NCBI GenBank assembly: GCA_943329925.2
Contig: CALQFT020000011.1
Span: forward strand, 1 to 41,421
Direction: 5' to 3'
DNA from: Opitutus sp. GAS368
Lineage (GTDB): Bacteria > Verrucomicrobiota > Verrucomicrobiia > Chthoniobacterales > Chthoniobacteraceae
DNA length: 41,421 nucleotides
Made by a program: the position numbers and the translations under genes. Below, one piece after another: positions 16,365 through 24,826 of the stretch; the first letter of the stretch is position 1; every line of letters starts with the position of its first letter. The notes beneath the pieces were generated by a model. It ran no database searches, had not been told where the DNA came from, and saw only the letters and a program-made list of their open reading frames with translations.

Positions 16365-17786
16365 TTAAATAAAGAGGTCGCTGAGGGTGCGCCCTTCCTC
16401 GAGTAGATTATAGGGCCTGCCGAGTAGATCAACGGCATTCAAATCATCGATCCCCATCGCATGGTACACGGACTTGGTGATGTCCTCGGGACCAACCGGC
16501 TTTTCCGCCGGATACGCCGCGTGCTTATCCGTGCGCCCGTGGGTGCGACCGCCTTGCACTCCTCCACCGGCCATCAACACACTCATGCACGAGGTCCAGT
16601 GATCTCGCCCCGCGCCGGAACGACCTCCCGAGCGCGGATCGCCAACCTGGGGTTTGCGCCCCATCTCGCTGGTCACCAGCACAAGGGTTTCCTCCAGCAA
16701 GCCGCGTTGGTGAAGATCCTCGAGTAAAGCGGAAAGACTGCGATCGAATTCGGGCAGCAAATACTCCCGCAAGCAGGCGAAGTTTGAGCCGTGGGTATCC
16801 CAACCACCGGCACTTTTGCAACGGGAGGCAATCGCCTCGTTTTCCTTCCAAAAAACAGTAATGAAAGGCACTCCCGCCTCCACCAATCTTCTGGCCATCA
16901 GCAGGCTTGTTCCATTCACGGTGCCCCCGTATCTCGCTAAGGTGCTGGCAGATTCAGTTTTAATATCAAAAGCGCCAGCCGTTCCACTCGCAGAAAGCAA
17001 CTGAAACGCGCGCTGCTGTTGGCGAGAATAGTTGCGTACATTCTCGTCGTGATCCAATTCGCGACGCATATTGGAAAGCGTCTCCAGCAGTGCTCGCCGC
17101 TCATGCACGCGCTCAGGGCTGGACCCGGCGCTCAGCGTGAGCGTGGGCGCATTGAAGTCCAAGGGTTGTTCCACGCTGCCATTGAGGAAAAAGGGATCAA
17201 ATTCCATTCCGATGCGCCCCGCAAACTGGCCTGGGCGGGTGAAGGGCAATTTGCTGGGCTTGTGTGGCAGCGAAATCACATCTGGCAACTTGCCATTGCC
17301 CTGGCGCTTGGTCCCCACCACACACCCCATGTGTGGCCAGTCTGTGGGAAGTGGACGCCGGTCATTGCCCTGCGTGCGGAAAGTGTCGTCGGGTGGGTGT
17401 CCTGTGAGATTGTAATAATAACCCGCATGATGATCCCCCGTGGCGCGGCCGTAGTCGGTCACTCCGTGCACCATCGAAAAGTGATGTGCCTGTTTGGCAA
17501 GCATCGGTAAATGCTCACAAATCTGAATATCCGGTGAGGAAGTTGCTATGGGCGAAAACTCGCCTCTGAACTCAATTGGGGCGTCGGGCTTCATGTCCCA
17601 CATGTCTATGTGGGATGCCCCTCCACATAGGAAAAAGAGGATTGTCGACTTGGCGGGCTTGCGCCGTGCCGGCTCAGATTGAGCTCCAAAGGCAGCCTTT
17701 CCAAAAGGCAACCCGAAACAAGCCGTGGTTGAGGCGGTGATAAAAGAGCGCCGGCTCAGTGCGGAAGAGAATAATGGCGTACTCAC
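16365..17786 (-). CDS. DUF1501 family exported protein, without a PSD1 partner
   Basis: This 473-residue protein starts with a probable Tat signal (SRRSFITASTTACFGLPFG). The sulfatase-like DUF1501 fold follows, with the early motif FFLCGGASHIDMWDMKP containing His and Asp residues, a central VTSEMGRKPQVGD, and GRDHW. These conserved acidic and histidine residues suggest a metal site. DUF1501 genes in PVC bacteria usually follow a large PSD1/DUF1553 cytochrome-like gene; here none is adjacent and the neighbour downstream is a SASA esterase. It differs clearly from the second DUF1501 protein in the window (36050-37480). Enzymatic activity is unproven. Confidence 0.9.
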   Translation of the reverse strand: MSTPLFSSALSRRSFITASTTACFGLPFGKAAFGAQSEPARRKPAKSTILFFLCGGASHIDMWDMKPDAPIEFRGEFSPIATSSPDIQICEHLPMLAKQAHHFSMVHGVTDYGRATGDHHAGYYYNLTGHPPDDTFRTQGNDRRPLPTDWPHMGCVVGTKRQGNGKLPDVISLPHKPSKLPFTRPGQFAGRIGMEFDPFFLNGSVEQPLDFNAPTLTLSAGSSPERVHERRALLETLSNMRRELDHDENVRNYSRQQQRAFQLLSASGTAGAFDIKTESASTLARYGGTVNGTSLLMARRLVEAGVPFITVFWKENEAIASRCKSAGGWDTHGSNFACLREYLLPEFDRSLSALLEDLHQRGLLEETLVLVTSEMGRKPQVGDPRSGGRSGAGRDHWTSCMSVLMAGGGVQGGRTHGRTDKHAAYPAEKPVGPEDITKSVYHAMGIDDLNAVDLLGRPYNLLEEGRTLSDLFI

Positions 17787-17901
17787 AGCGGGGGGGATTC
17801 GCTTCAGGCCACCCGCTGGCGTTGAACGGAAAACAACGCACCAACCAGTGGCTTTTTAGGGATCACAATCTGCTATCCATCCGAGGACATTGCAAGTGCG
17901 C

Positions 17902-17939
17902 AAGTTCATACCTCCTGACCCCGCCGGAGGCATGAACTT
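17902..17939 (-). other. Long hairpin between the DUF4912 and DUF1501 genes
   Basis: Two 14-nt arms (17902-17915 and 17926-17939) pair perfectly except one position, with a 10-nt loop. The mismatch is A-C on the plus strand but a U-G wobble on the minus-strand RNA, so the structure favours minus-strand transcripts. It lies 138 nt past the DUF4912 stop and 115 nt before the DUF1501 start. No T-run follows, so it is either a structured leader or a processing or terminator element of another type. Confidence 0.55.
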
Positions 17940-18076
17940 CATTAATGCGTTTGGGACTATGAAGCCGACGACTATTTGAACTGCGGAACTTAGGTTAAAA
18001 TCCCAGAATCTTGCGCAAGCCGACAACCTTCTCTCCCTGTTATCTATCCACTTAAGCCCAGGCAGAAGGGTGATAA

Positions 18077-19405
18077 CTACGCCAGGCGCCGTCCCATTAA
18101 CGGCTCCAAATGAACTGGTTGAGCCGTGGCGTCCACCACTCCTACGTGTTGTGTTTGCCGGCGGAAACTCAGCGTCCCAGAGCGCTCCTCCTTGCCGTCG
18201 GGTGAAACGGCGACCACGGGGATCTCAAATTCGCCATCCGGCAGCGTAAAGTGATACTGAAAGGAGCCGTCCGGTTGGAGTTTAATGGGATTGCCGTTGA
18301 CGCTCACAGAGGCCTCAGGGTGGGTGCCGCCATAGAAGATAATCTCGGCGTTGAGATGCATGAAGAAGCCGCGCTGTTGGGATACACCGAAGGGCTGGGC
18401 ACTCCAACTGGCGCCCATCGGGCTGAACAAACTGGAACTGGCCGGCCCAAAGGCGGCCGCGAGTCGGGCGGTCAGGCCGCTTGCCGCTTCACTGTGAAGC
18501 TTCTCTTGTAAAGCTCGGCGCAAAAGACGGTCAATTTCCTCAGAACCCAGACCGACGACATCTATGAGGGATTCTCCTAAAAGCATTGCCAGCAAGCGCT
18601 TTTGTTCCTCTGTCCAGGAAGGCTGAGACCCTGCGCGCAGATGAATGTGGCCCTCGCCGGTGATGCGCGCGATGGCCTCCAAAAGCGATTCTCCACCTTC
18701 CATGTGTTGCTGCACAAGCGCTTGGAGCCGCTCAAAGGTAAGTGTCTGGGGCACGGTGGCGAAAACCTCGTTGGTCGATTCCGCAGCCAGCGCATCCGCA
18801 GGAGTTCGCGCTTCGCCGGAACGCACTAGGGAGCGCCATGCCCCACGCCGGCCAAAGTGGCCCAATTCCGCAACGTAAGATGTATTGCCGTCTCGCACAG
18901 GAACATACCAATTTCTCGCTCCCGGATGAATTTCCACCAACGTTTCCACTTCTCCTGATAACCGCAATACGCGCAAATAGTAAGCCCGCCGCCCGTCCCG
19001 CATTTCAGACTCCGCCACCCGCGACCAATTGAAATCCCAATAAGAAAACAACCAGCGAGGATCGCGGGCGGTTAAAAATAGGGTGTCTTCGTGATAAGTG
19101 GCAGGCAGGGCACCGAAGTTTTCGTGATAGGCAGGCGACTGCTCGGCCACGGCAAGGTGGTCTGAGGGGCGGCGGCTGCCGGAGAAGGAAGCCCCCGCGG
19201 CCGAAGAAGCCTTTTCCACAACCCGATTGGAATGAGCGCCATCGGAATGTCCATCAGCGACATGCCCATCAGTGCCCTGAACCAGTACGGCTTCCAGCAC
19301 AGGTTGCTGGGATACCTTGAATTTACCGACCTTACGGACGGATTTTTTAGCGGAGGTTGATGAAGGAGTCGGAACGTTTGCGAGTGGATTGCCCATAAGT
19401 TTCAA
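18077..19405 (-). CDS. DUF4912 domain protein
   Basis: The 442-residue protein has a low-complexity N-terminal 90 residues rich in Ser, Ala and Lys, followed by the DUF4912 signature around TLFLTARDPRWLFSYWDFNW (about 107-126) and a continuing YYLRVLRLSGEVETLVEIHP. The C-terminal part holds a beta-sandwich-like segment (about 350-420) with ISVNG- and PDGEFEIPV-like turns. DUF4912 genes are commonly found beside GH57 alpha-glucan genes, and a GH57 gene starts about 1 kb away on the other strand. There is no signal peptide. The role is unknown; carbohydrate binding or glucan organisation is a reasonable guess from context. Confidence 0.85.
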   Translation of the reverse strand: MKLMGNPLANVPTPSSTSAKKSVRKVGKFKVSQQPVLEAVLVQGTDGHVADGHSDGAHSNRVVEKASSAAGASFSGSRRPSDHLAVAEQSPAYHENFGALPATYHEDTLFLTARDPRWLFSYWDFNWSRVAESEMRDGRRAYYLRVLRLSGEVETLVEIHPGARNWYVPVRDGNTSYVAELGHFGRRGAWRSLVRSGEARTPADALAAESTNEVFATVPQTLTFERLQALVQQHMEGGESLLEAIARITGEGHIHLRAGSQPSWTEEQKRLLAMLLGESLIDVVGLGSEEIDRLLRRALQEKLHSEAASGLTARLAAAFGPASSSLFSPMGASWSAQPFGVSQQRGFFMHLNAEIIFYGGTHPEASVSVNGNPIKLQPDGSFQYHFTLPDGEFEIPVVAVSPDGKEERSGTLSFRRQTQHVGVVDATAQPVHLEPLMGRRLA

Positions 19406-19589
19406 TATCCGTCTTCGTTTGGGGAGTAAGCATTGGCCCTACTCGAACTAAGGTTTCAGTGAGGAATTACGTTTTGGCCCTGAAATGGGGGGACAAAAGC
19501 AACGAAACTGGGAAAAAGGGGCTGAAAACCATATCTTAACCGAATTTCCTCCCCAAGGTGGCCCTTCGCCCCTCATTTTCCAAGCATTC

Positions 19590-20381
19590 ATGCTCACCAA
19601 GCGCGTTATTCCCTGTCTCGACGTCCATGACGGCAAAGTTACCCGAGGCGTGCAGTTCGGCCGCGCTGAAGAAGGCGGGCTACGCAACGTCGGCGATCCG
19701 GTGGAACTCGCTTTGCGTTACAACGCCCAAGGCGCTGACGAAATGGTATTTTTCGACATCACAGCCAGCGCCCACGGCCGGGACTCCATGATTGATGTAA
19801 TTGAACGCACGGCGGCGCAATGCTTTATGCCGCTAACCGTGGGCGGCGGAATCCGCGCCGTGGAGGACATGCGCACCATGCTTCAAGCCGGGGCCGACAA
19901 AATCAGCATCAACTCCAGCGCACTTTCTAATCCAGAGCTTATCTCCCTCGGCGCCGAGCGGTTCGGCTCCCAATGCATCGTGGTGTCCATCGACGCGAAA
20001 AAAACGCGCCCTGATTTTTGGGAAGTGCATTCCCACGGAGGCCGCAAGGCAACCGGCTGGGACGCAGTGGCGTGGGCCGTCCGTGCCTGGGAACTTGGAG
20101 CGGGGGAAATCGTGCTTAACTCGATAGACGCAGACGGCACCAAGGCGGGCTTCGACTGCGAGATTACCCGGCGCATCAGCGAATCCGTGGGGGTTCCCGT
20201 GGTGGCCAGTGGCGGGGCGGGCAAGCTGGAGCACCTTGCCGAAGTCCTGCTTGTGGGGAAGGCGGACGCCGTGCTGGCTGCTAGCATTTTTCACTTTGGA
20301 GAACACACTGTCGGCGAGGCCAAACGCCACCTTGCAAGCTGCGGCATCGCCGTGCGCCCCGAGCAGACCGTGTTACAGTAA
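19590..20381 (+). CDS. hisF: Imidazole glycerol phosphate synthase, cyclase subunit
   Basis: The 263-residue TIM-barrel protein catalyses the cyclase step of histidine synthesis with HisH, forming imidazole glycerol phosphate and AICAR. The start [20 protein letters not shown] has the catalytic Asp of CLDV, the second barrel half has [17 protein letters not shown] with the second catalytic Asp, and [13 protein letters not shown] is the phosphate-binding loop. Length fits the family with the ATG at 19590; an upstream ATG would add 35 unsupported residues. No other his genes are nearby, so the pathway is scattered. It is followed 45 nt later by the GH57 gene on the same strand. Confidence 0.97.
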   Translation: MLTKRVIPCLDVHDGKVTRGVQFGRAEEGGLRNVGDPVELALRYNAQGADEMVFFDITASAHGRDSMIDVIERTAAQCFMPLTVGGGIRAVEDMRTMLQAGADKISINSSALSNPELISLGAERFGSQCIVVSIDAKKTRPDFWEVHSHGGRKATGWDAVAWAVRAWELGAGEIVLNSIDADGTKAGFDCEITRRISESVGVPVVASGGAGKLEHLAEVLLVGKADAVLAASIFHFGEHTVGEAKRHLASCGIAVRPEQTVLQ

Positions 20382-20426
20382 ACAACTCTGCCAAAAATTT
20401 TTGCGCCGCATCCCTTCCTCTCCCGC

Positions 20427-22010
20427 ATGGCCCCCAACGGTTATCTAGCGCTGGTTTTACACGCGCACCTGCCCTATGTGCGGCACCCGGAGCATCCTCG
20501 GTTTTTGGAGGAAGACTGGCTTTATGAGGCAATTACAGAAACCTATATTCCGCTACTGAGTCTGCTTGACGGCCTTGTGAGAGACTCCGTCCCCGCGTGC
20601 TTCAGTCTCACTCTAACCCCAACCCTCTGCCACATGCTGAGGGATCCCCTGCTGATCCAGCGCTACAGCGCCCACCTCGACCGCTTGGTGGATCTTACCC
20701 GCCGTGAAGTCGAACGCACCCCACACCACGGCCAGCTCAACCAGATCGCCCGCTTTTACCTCGCCCGTTTGGAACACGCTCAGGACGACTGGAACAACCG
20801 CTGGAAGCAGGATCTCGTCTCTGCCTTTAACTCCTTTGCCCAACGCGGGATTCTGGAAATAATCACCTGCGCCGCGACGCACGGTTTTCTGCCCCTGATG
20901 GAAGTCTGCCCCGAAGCGATGCGGGCGCAGGTGCTCATCGGCCGCGACCATTATCAGGAGACCTTCGGCCGCGCCCCCGCCGGCATATGGCTGCCCGAAT
21001 GCGCCTATGTTCCAGCGCTGGATCCTATTCTACAAGAGGCAAATCTGCGCTGGTTCGTCATCGACTCCCACGGTCTGATGTTTGGTAGCCCCCGACCCAG
21101 ATACGCCATTTATTCGCCATGTTTCACTCCCTCGGGTCCGGCGGCATTCGGCAGGGATAGGGATTCGAGCCGACAGGTGTGGAGTGCCGAGGAAGGTTAT
21201 CCGGGGGATCCGGCGTACCGGGATTTTTACAGGGACATTGGTTACGATTTGCCCATCGAATATCTGACCCCATTTTTGGGAGATCAACAGCGCCGCTTTA
21301 CCGGACTGAAGTACCACCGGATCACGGGCAACACCAGCGACAAAGACCTCTACCACAGGGATTGGGCACTGGGTGCGGCGGATCATCACGCGGGACACTT
21401 TCTGGAAGCCCGCCGTTCGCAAATCGCCCAGTTGCGTAAACACATGAACACGGCCCCGGTTGTGGTCAGTCCGTTTGATGCGGAACTATTTGGACATTGG
21501 TGGTTTGAAGGACCTGAGTGGCTGAATAGTTTTCTACGCAAAGCGGCCTACGACCAGACAGATTTCCAGCTCACCACGCCATCGCGCTATCTTGCGGAAA
21601 ATGCGACACACCAAATGGTGGCGCCAGCGGCCTCCAGTTGGGGGCACAAAGGCTACTGGGAAGTCTGGCTGGAAGAATCCAATGCGTGGATCTACCCCCA
21701 CCTTCACGCCGCGGCACGCCGCATGACGGAGATTGCTCGCAAACACATTTCGACGGACTCCCCACTCCTCCTGCGCGCCCTTGCCCAAGCCGCACGCGAA
21801 CTCCTCCTCGCCCAGTCCAGCGATTGGGCCTTCCTTATGAAAACCGGCACCGCGCGCGAATACGCCACTTCTCGCTCGGAAACTCACCTGCACCGCTTCA
21901 CTCGGTTATACGAGCAAATCTCTGGTGACGCGATTGAGGAGCCCTTCCTGGCGCATTGCGAATTCAGGGACAATATTTTCCAGAATCTAAACTGGCGCTA
22001 TTACGCTTAA
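20427..22010 (+). CDS. GH57 family glycoside hydrolase, probable 1,4-alpha-glucan branching enzyme
   Basis: This 527-residue protein starts with the GH57 motif YLALVLHAHLPYVRHPEHPR. The catalytic nucleophile is predicted as Glu191 in GIWLPECAY and the acid/base as Asp351 in VVSPFDAELFGHWWFEGPEW. Both fit the branching-enzyme subgroup (GH57/DUF1957 type), which is about this size and has no signal peptide. It would add alpha-1,6 branches to alpha-1,4-glucan in the cytoplasm. Nearby DUF4912 and GT4 genes support an alpha-glucan or surface-sugar context. Amylopullulanase or 4-alpha-glucanotransferase activity cannot be excluded by eye. Confidence 0.9.
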   Translation: MAPNGYLALVLHAHLPYVRHPEHPRFLEEDWLYEAITETYIPLLSLLDGLVRDSVPACFSLTLTPTLCHMLRDPLLIQRYSAHLDRLVDLTRREVERTPHHGQLNQIARFYLARLEHAQDDWNNRWKQDLVSAFNSFAQRGILEIITCAATHGFLPLMEVCPEAMRAQVLIGRDHYQETFGRAPAGIWLPECAYVPALDPILQEANLRWFVIDSHGLMFGSPRPRYAIYSPCFTPSGPAAFGRDRDSSRQVWSAEEGYPGDPAYRDFYRDIGYDLPIEYLTPFLGDQQRRFTGLKYHRITGNTSDKDLYHRDWALGAADHHAGHFLEARRSQIAQLRKHMNTAPVVVSPFDAELFGHWWFEGPEWLNSFLRKAAYDQTDFQLTTPSRYLAENATHQMVAPAASSWGHKGYWEVWLEESNAWIYPHLHAAARRMTEIARKHISTDSPLLLRALAQAARELLLAQSSDWAFLMKTGTAREYATSRSETHLHRFTRLYEQISGDAIEEPFLAHCEFRDNIFQNLNWRYYA

Positions 22011-22031
22011 TCCTTAATTTCCAGTGGGATG

Positions 22032-22463
22032 CTACGCCTGCAGGCGCTCCACTAACAAGTTGCGCAACGCCTCTGGAATCGGCATCGCCGCCAGTCGCCC
22101 CACAGACGGATCCAACGCAGCATGAACGGCGACGGCTTCGCCCGTGGCCACGACTTCCCGCGATTCCCCCCGGCGAAACTCAAAGCCATACCGCACTGAG
22201 CGCGTCCGCACCTCCCGCACCATCAGGACAACATCTACTAACTCCTCAAAGCGCAACGGCTTCTGATACTCACACCCAACCTTCAGCCTTGGCCACCCCG
22301 TTGCCTGCCCCTCGGCCGCAGTGTGTACAGAAAATCCAAGCGTGCGCAAAAACGCGTGTTCGGCGGATTCCATCCAACGAAAAAAGTTGGCGAAGTGAAC
22401 GATCCCGGCCATGTCGGTTTCGGCAAATTCGACGCGCCGCTGCTGCACAAATTCAAAGCTCAT
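22032..22463 (-). CDS. YbgC/4-hydroxybenzoyl-CoA thioesterase family hot-dog protein
   Basis: The 143-residue protein is a single hot-dog domain. The N-terminal motif VEFAETDMAGIVHFANFFRW carries the catalytic Asp17 of the DHNA-CoA/4HBA-CoA type thioesterases, followed by a conserved helix ending FLRTLGF. It would hydrolyse acyl-CoA thioesters in the cytoplasm; the acyl group is unknown. It is the last of three minus-strand genes (mazG, GT4, this one) with 30-35 nt gaps. No Tol-Pal genes are nearby, so the ybgC name is not applied as a symbol. Confidence 0.9.
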   Translation of the reverse strand: MSFEFVQQRRVEFAETDMAGIVHFANFFRWMESAEHAFLRTLGFSVHTAAEGQATGWPRLKVGCEYQKPLRFEELVDVVLMVREVRTRSVRYGFEFRRGESREVVATGEAVAVHAALDPSVGRLAAMPIPEALRNLLVERLQA

Positions 22464-22493
22464 ATACGGATCAACTCCAGTCAGGGATGGGCG

Positions 22494-23789
22494 TCAAACT
22501 TGTTTATGCAGCGAACGTTGAGAAACCTTCACAAAACGCCCCGCCATTCGCTCCATAGAAAACTCTTCTTGGACTTTGCGCATCCCGGTGAGACCCAGCG
22601 CACGCGCACGCTGCGGTTCTAAAAGTAGCGCCTCCCACGCCAGCGCCAGCGCCGATGCCGAGCCCGGTTCGACCAAAATGCCCCCGCCAGTAGCCTCGAC
22701 AATCTCTGGAAACGCAGCCACCCGAGGCTGTACTACCGGAACGCCGCATGCCAGCGCCTCCAGCAAGTACAGTCCGAATGCCTCCCCGTATGTCGCGGGG
22801 ACCGACAGCAGGCTCAGCCCCCGCAGAAAGCGCTCCTTTTCTTCGCGACTGATATTCGCCGAAAACTCCGCCGCCCCCGCCAACCCCGCCACCGCCAGAC
22901 GCGCCTTCTGTTCCTCCACGAACGCCGCGTCACTCTCGATCATCGTCCCCGCGCAATGCAGGCGCGCCTTCGGTACCCGCCCGCGACGGTGTAGTTCGAT
23001 AAAGGCCTCCACTACCAAGCCAAGCCCCTTGCCTGGAATCAGCCGCGCCAAAAAACCAACCGTCGGATGCTCAGGCGCTTCTGTAGCAACCGCAAACCCC
23101 TGCAACCCCACCCCGTTGGGAATGACTTCCACACGACCGCCCGGCAAACCAAGGCGGCGTTCCATCAACTCACCAAAAAAACGACTCGGCGCCGTGACCC
23201 CATCCAACTCCGCGAGCCGCGCTCCCATCTCCTTCCAAGAAAGCGTGCTCCACGGCTCCGGCAACCCGTCTAAAAAACTATCTTCTCCCTGCAGCGAAGC
23301 GTACACCGGCACCCCTGTTTCCCCCCGGATGCGCCGTGCCACTCCAGCGAGCAACCCCGTGGATAGCCAGATGACATCCGGGCGCTCGATGTGGCGGATC
23401 CATTCGATCAACTTATCGAGTTCGCGATTTTGCGCTCCCTGCTCGCCTTGAAGCATCGAAAGCGTGATCTGGCCAGTATCGGCGCCCTGAGTCATGCCGG
23501 AAAAACGACCGAGCCATTTCAAGATGGCAGGATGATCCAACCACCGGTCCAGCCAACGCGGGGCGTGCCGAAACCAAGAGAGCTTCTGCTGCAGGTACAC
23601 ATTGAGTCCGCCAAAAAAAACGGGCGCCTCCGGAGAAGCCGCGCTTTCGTCCAAAGTCAGCGGGAGATAAAGCGGCAGTAAAACGGCATCGTGCCCCATG
23701 GCGCAGAGCTGTTTGGCAAGCGCATTGTCGCGCATACAAACCCCACAGTAGTAACTTCCTGTACCTGGGGTAAGAAAGAGCAGTTTCAT
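22494..23789 (-). CDS. GT4 family glycosyltransferase
   Basis: The 431-residue protein has two Rossmann-like halves of a GT-B enzyme. The N-terminus reads FLTPGTGSYYCGVCMRDNAL, with two cysteines spaced CxxC that are unusual for GT4 and might bind metal. The C-terminal donor domain has VGFLARLIPGKGL and the E-x7-E block GEAFGLYLLEALACGVPVV, then GGILVEPGSASAL. It transfers a sugar from a nucleotide donor; the donor and acceptor cannot be deduced. It lies 35 nt after mazG and 30 nt before the thioesterase gene. The closeness to GH57 suggests but does not prove a link with glucan synthesis. Confidence 0.88.
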   Translation of the reverse strand: MKLLFLTPGTGSYYCGVCMRDNALAKQLCAMGHDAVLLPLYLPLTLDESAASPEAPVFFGGLNVYLQQKLSWFRHAPRWLDRWLDHPAILKWLGRFSGMTQGADTGQITLSMLQGEQGAQNRELDKLIEWIRHIERPDVIWLSTGLLAGVARRIRGETGVPVYASLQGEDSFLDGLPEPWSTLSWKEMGARLAELDGVTAPSRFFGELMERRLGLPGGRVEVIPNGVGLQGFAVATEAPEHPTVGFLARLIPGKGLGLVVEAFIELHRRGRVPKARLHCAGTMIESDAAFVEEQKARLAVAGLAGAAEFSANISREEKERFLRGLSLLSVPATYGEAFGLYLLEALACGVPVVQPRVAAFPEIVEATGGGILVEPGSASALALAWEALLLEPQRARALGLTGMRKVQEEFSMERMAGRFVKVSQRSLHKQV

Positions 23790-23824
23790 TAGGGGGATCG
23801 TGTTTTTAAAAAACGCAAAGTGGC

Positions 23825-24646
23825 CTAAACTTTACCGGCACGCTCCAGCGCCTTGACCTCGTCCCACAGCTGATCCAACGCCTCCAACGACATCCCGCCA
23901 CTGCGCAGCTCCCGCGTGCGCATCAGCTCCTCAACCCCCCGAAAACGCCTCGCAAACTTCCGCGTCGCTCCACTTAGCGCCACTTCGGGATCCAATTGGA
24001 GTTTGCGCGTCAAATTGACCACCGAAAACAGCAGGTCGCCCAACTCCTCCTCCAACCGGACTTCCCCCTCGTGCATCGCTCCCTCCACCTCCAAAAGTTC
24101 CTCCCGAATCTTCGCCAGCACCGGCGCCGCTTCCTCCCAGTCGAACCCTATCTTCGCCGCCCGTTTCTGCACCTTCGCAGCGTACTGCAACGCGGGCATG
24201 CCTTCCGAAATCCCATCCAGAGCCGATTCCGTTGGCAATGCACCTTTTTCTTGCCGCTTAATTTCCTCCCAGCGCACCAGTACCGCTGCGGAATCCTCCG
24301 CATTCTCTGTTCCAAAAACATGGGGATGCCGGCGCACGAGTTTCTCCGCAATCCCGAGCGCGATTTGATCAAAATTAAAACGGCCCTCCTCCGTGGCAAT
24401 CTGGCCATGAAAAACAACCTGGAGCAACAAATCGCCAAGTTCTTCGCACAGGTTGACGTCATCCGAAGCGTCGATTGCGGCGACCACTTCGTAGGCCTCT
24501 TCCAGCAGACCGCCCCGGAGCGTGGCGTGGCTTTGCTCGCGATCCCACGGGCAGCCGTCCGGCGCACGAAGCGCGGCGACCACGGTGCGGAGTTGTTCGA
24601 TGGCGGGCAGAGTCGGGTCAGGCGGGAGCTGAGCGGGCATAGACAT
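23825..24646 (-). CDS. mazG: Nucleoside triphosphate pyrophosphohydrolase MazG
   Basis: The 273-residue protein has tandem MazG domains. The first contains CPWDREQSHATLRGGLLEEA and the metal-binding EELGDLLLQVVFH (about 67-79). The second contains ELLEVEGAMHEGEVRLEEEL with EELGDLLFSVVNL. Both E-x-x-D type acidic sets appear intact. The enzyme hydrolyses NTPs to NMP and pyrophosphate and helps clean the nucleotide pool. Length matches the two-domain bacterial MazG. It heads the minus-strand operon with GT4 and thioesterase, and is divergent from the SMP-30-like gene. Confidence 0.95.
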   Translation of the reverse strand: MSMPAQLPPDPTLPAIEQLRTVVAALRAPDGCPWDREQSHATLRGGLLEEAYEVVAAIDASDDVNLCEELGDLLLQVVFHGQIATEEGRFNFDQIALGIAEKLVRRHPHVFGTENAEDSAAVLVRWEEIKRQEKGALPTESALDGISEGMPALQYAAKVQKRAAKIGFDWEEAAPVLAKIREELLEVEGAMHEGEVRLEEELGDLLFSVVNLTRKLQLDPEVALSGATRKFARRFRGVEELMRTRELRSGGMSLEALDQLWDEVKALERAGKV

Positions 24647-24733
24647 TCAGCTTATAGCGAAGTTCCCGCATTTTTGGATAATTAGTTGAATCGTTGTGGT
24701 CACAATGCTCAGAAGCAGACGGGCCTCACTACT

Positions 24734-24809
24734 TTGCCCGTGTGTCTGCCGATTCTCAAAACGGGCAAGCGCCACCTGCTTTTTGCCGTGCCACAGCAGG
24801 GCAAAAAGC
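24734..24809 (+). other. Two adjacent inverted repeats upstream of the SMP-30-like gene
   Basis: The first has perfect 8-bp arms TTGCCCGT/ACGGGCAA (24734-24741 and 24761-24768) with a 19-nt loop. The second has perfect 10-bp arms GCTTTTTGCC/GGCAAAAAGC (24778-24787 and 24800-24809) with a 12-nt loop, ending 17 nt before the ATG. In a transcript of the SMP-30-like gene they would form two consecutive hairpins in the leader. The second could hold a translation or attenuation switch. I recognise no known riboswitch class. Confidence 0.5.
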
Positions 24810-24826
24810 TTATCCAAAGACACCCC

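Noticed and set aside
16185-16406. 73-codon plus frame between the SASA and DUF1501 genes
   Set aside because: It overlaps the DUF1501 3' end on the opposite strand and shows no domain or ribosome binding site.
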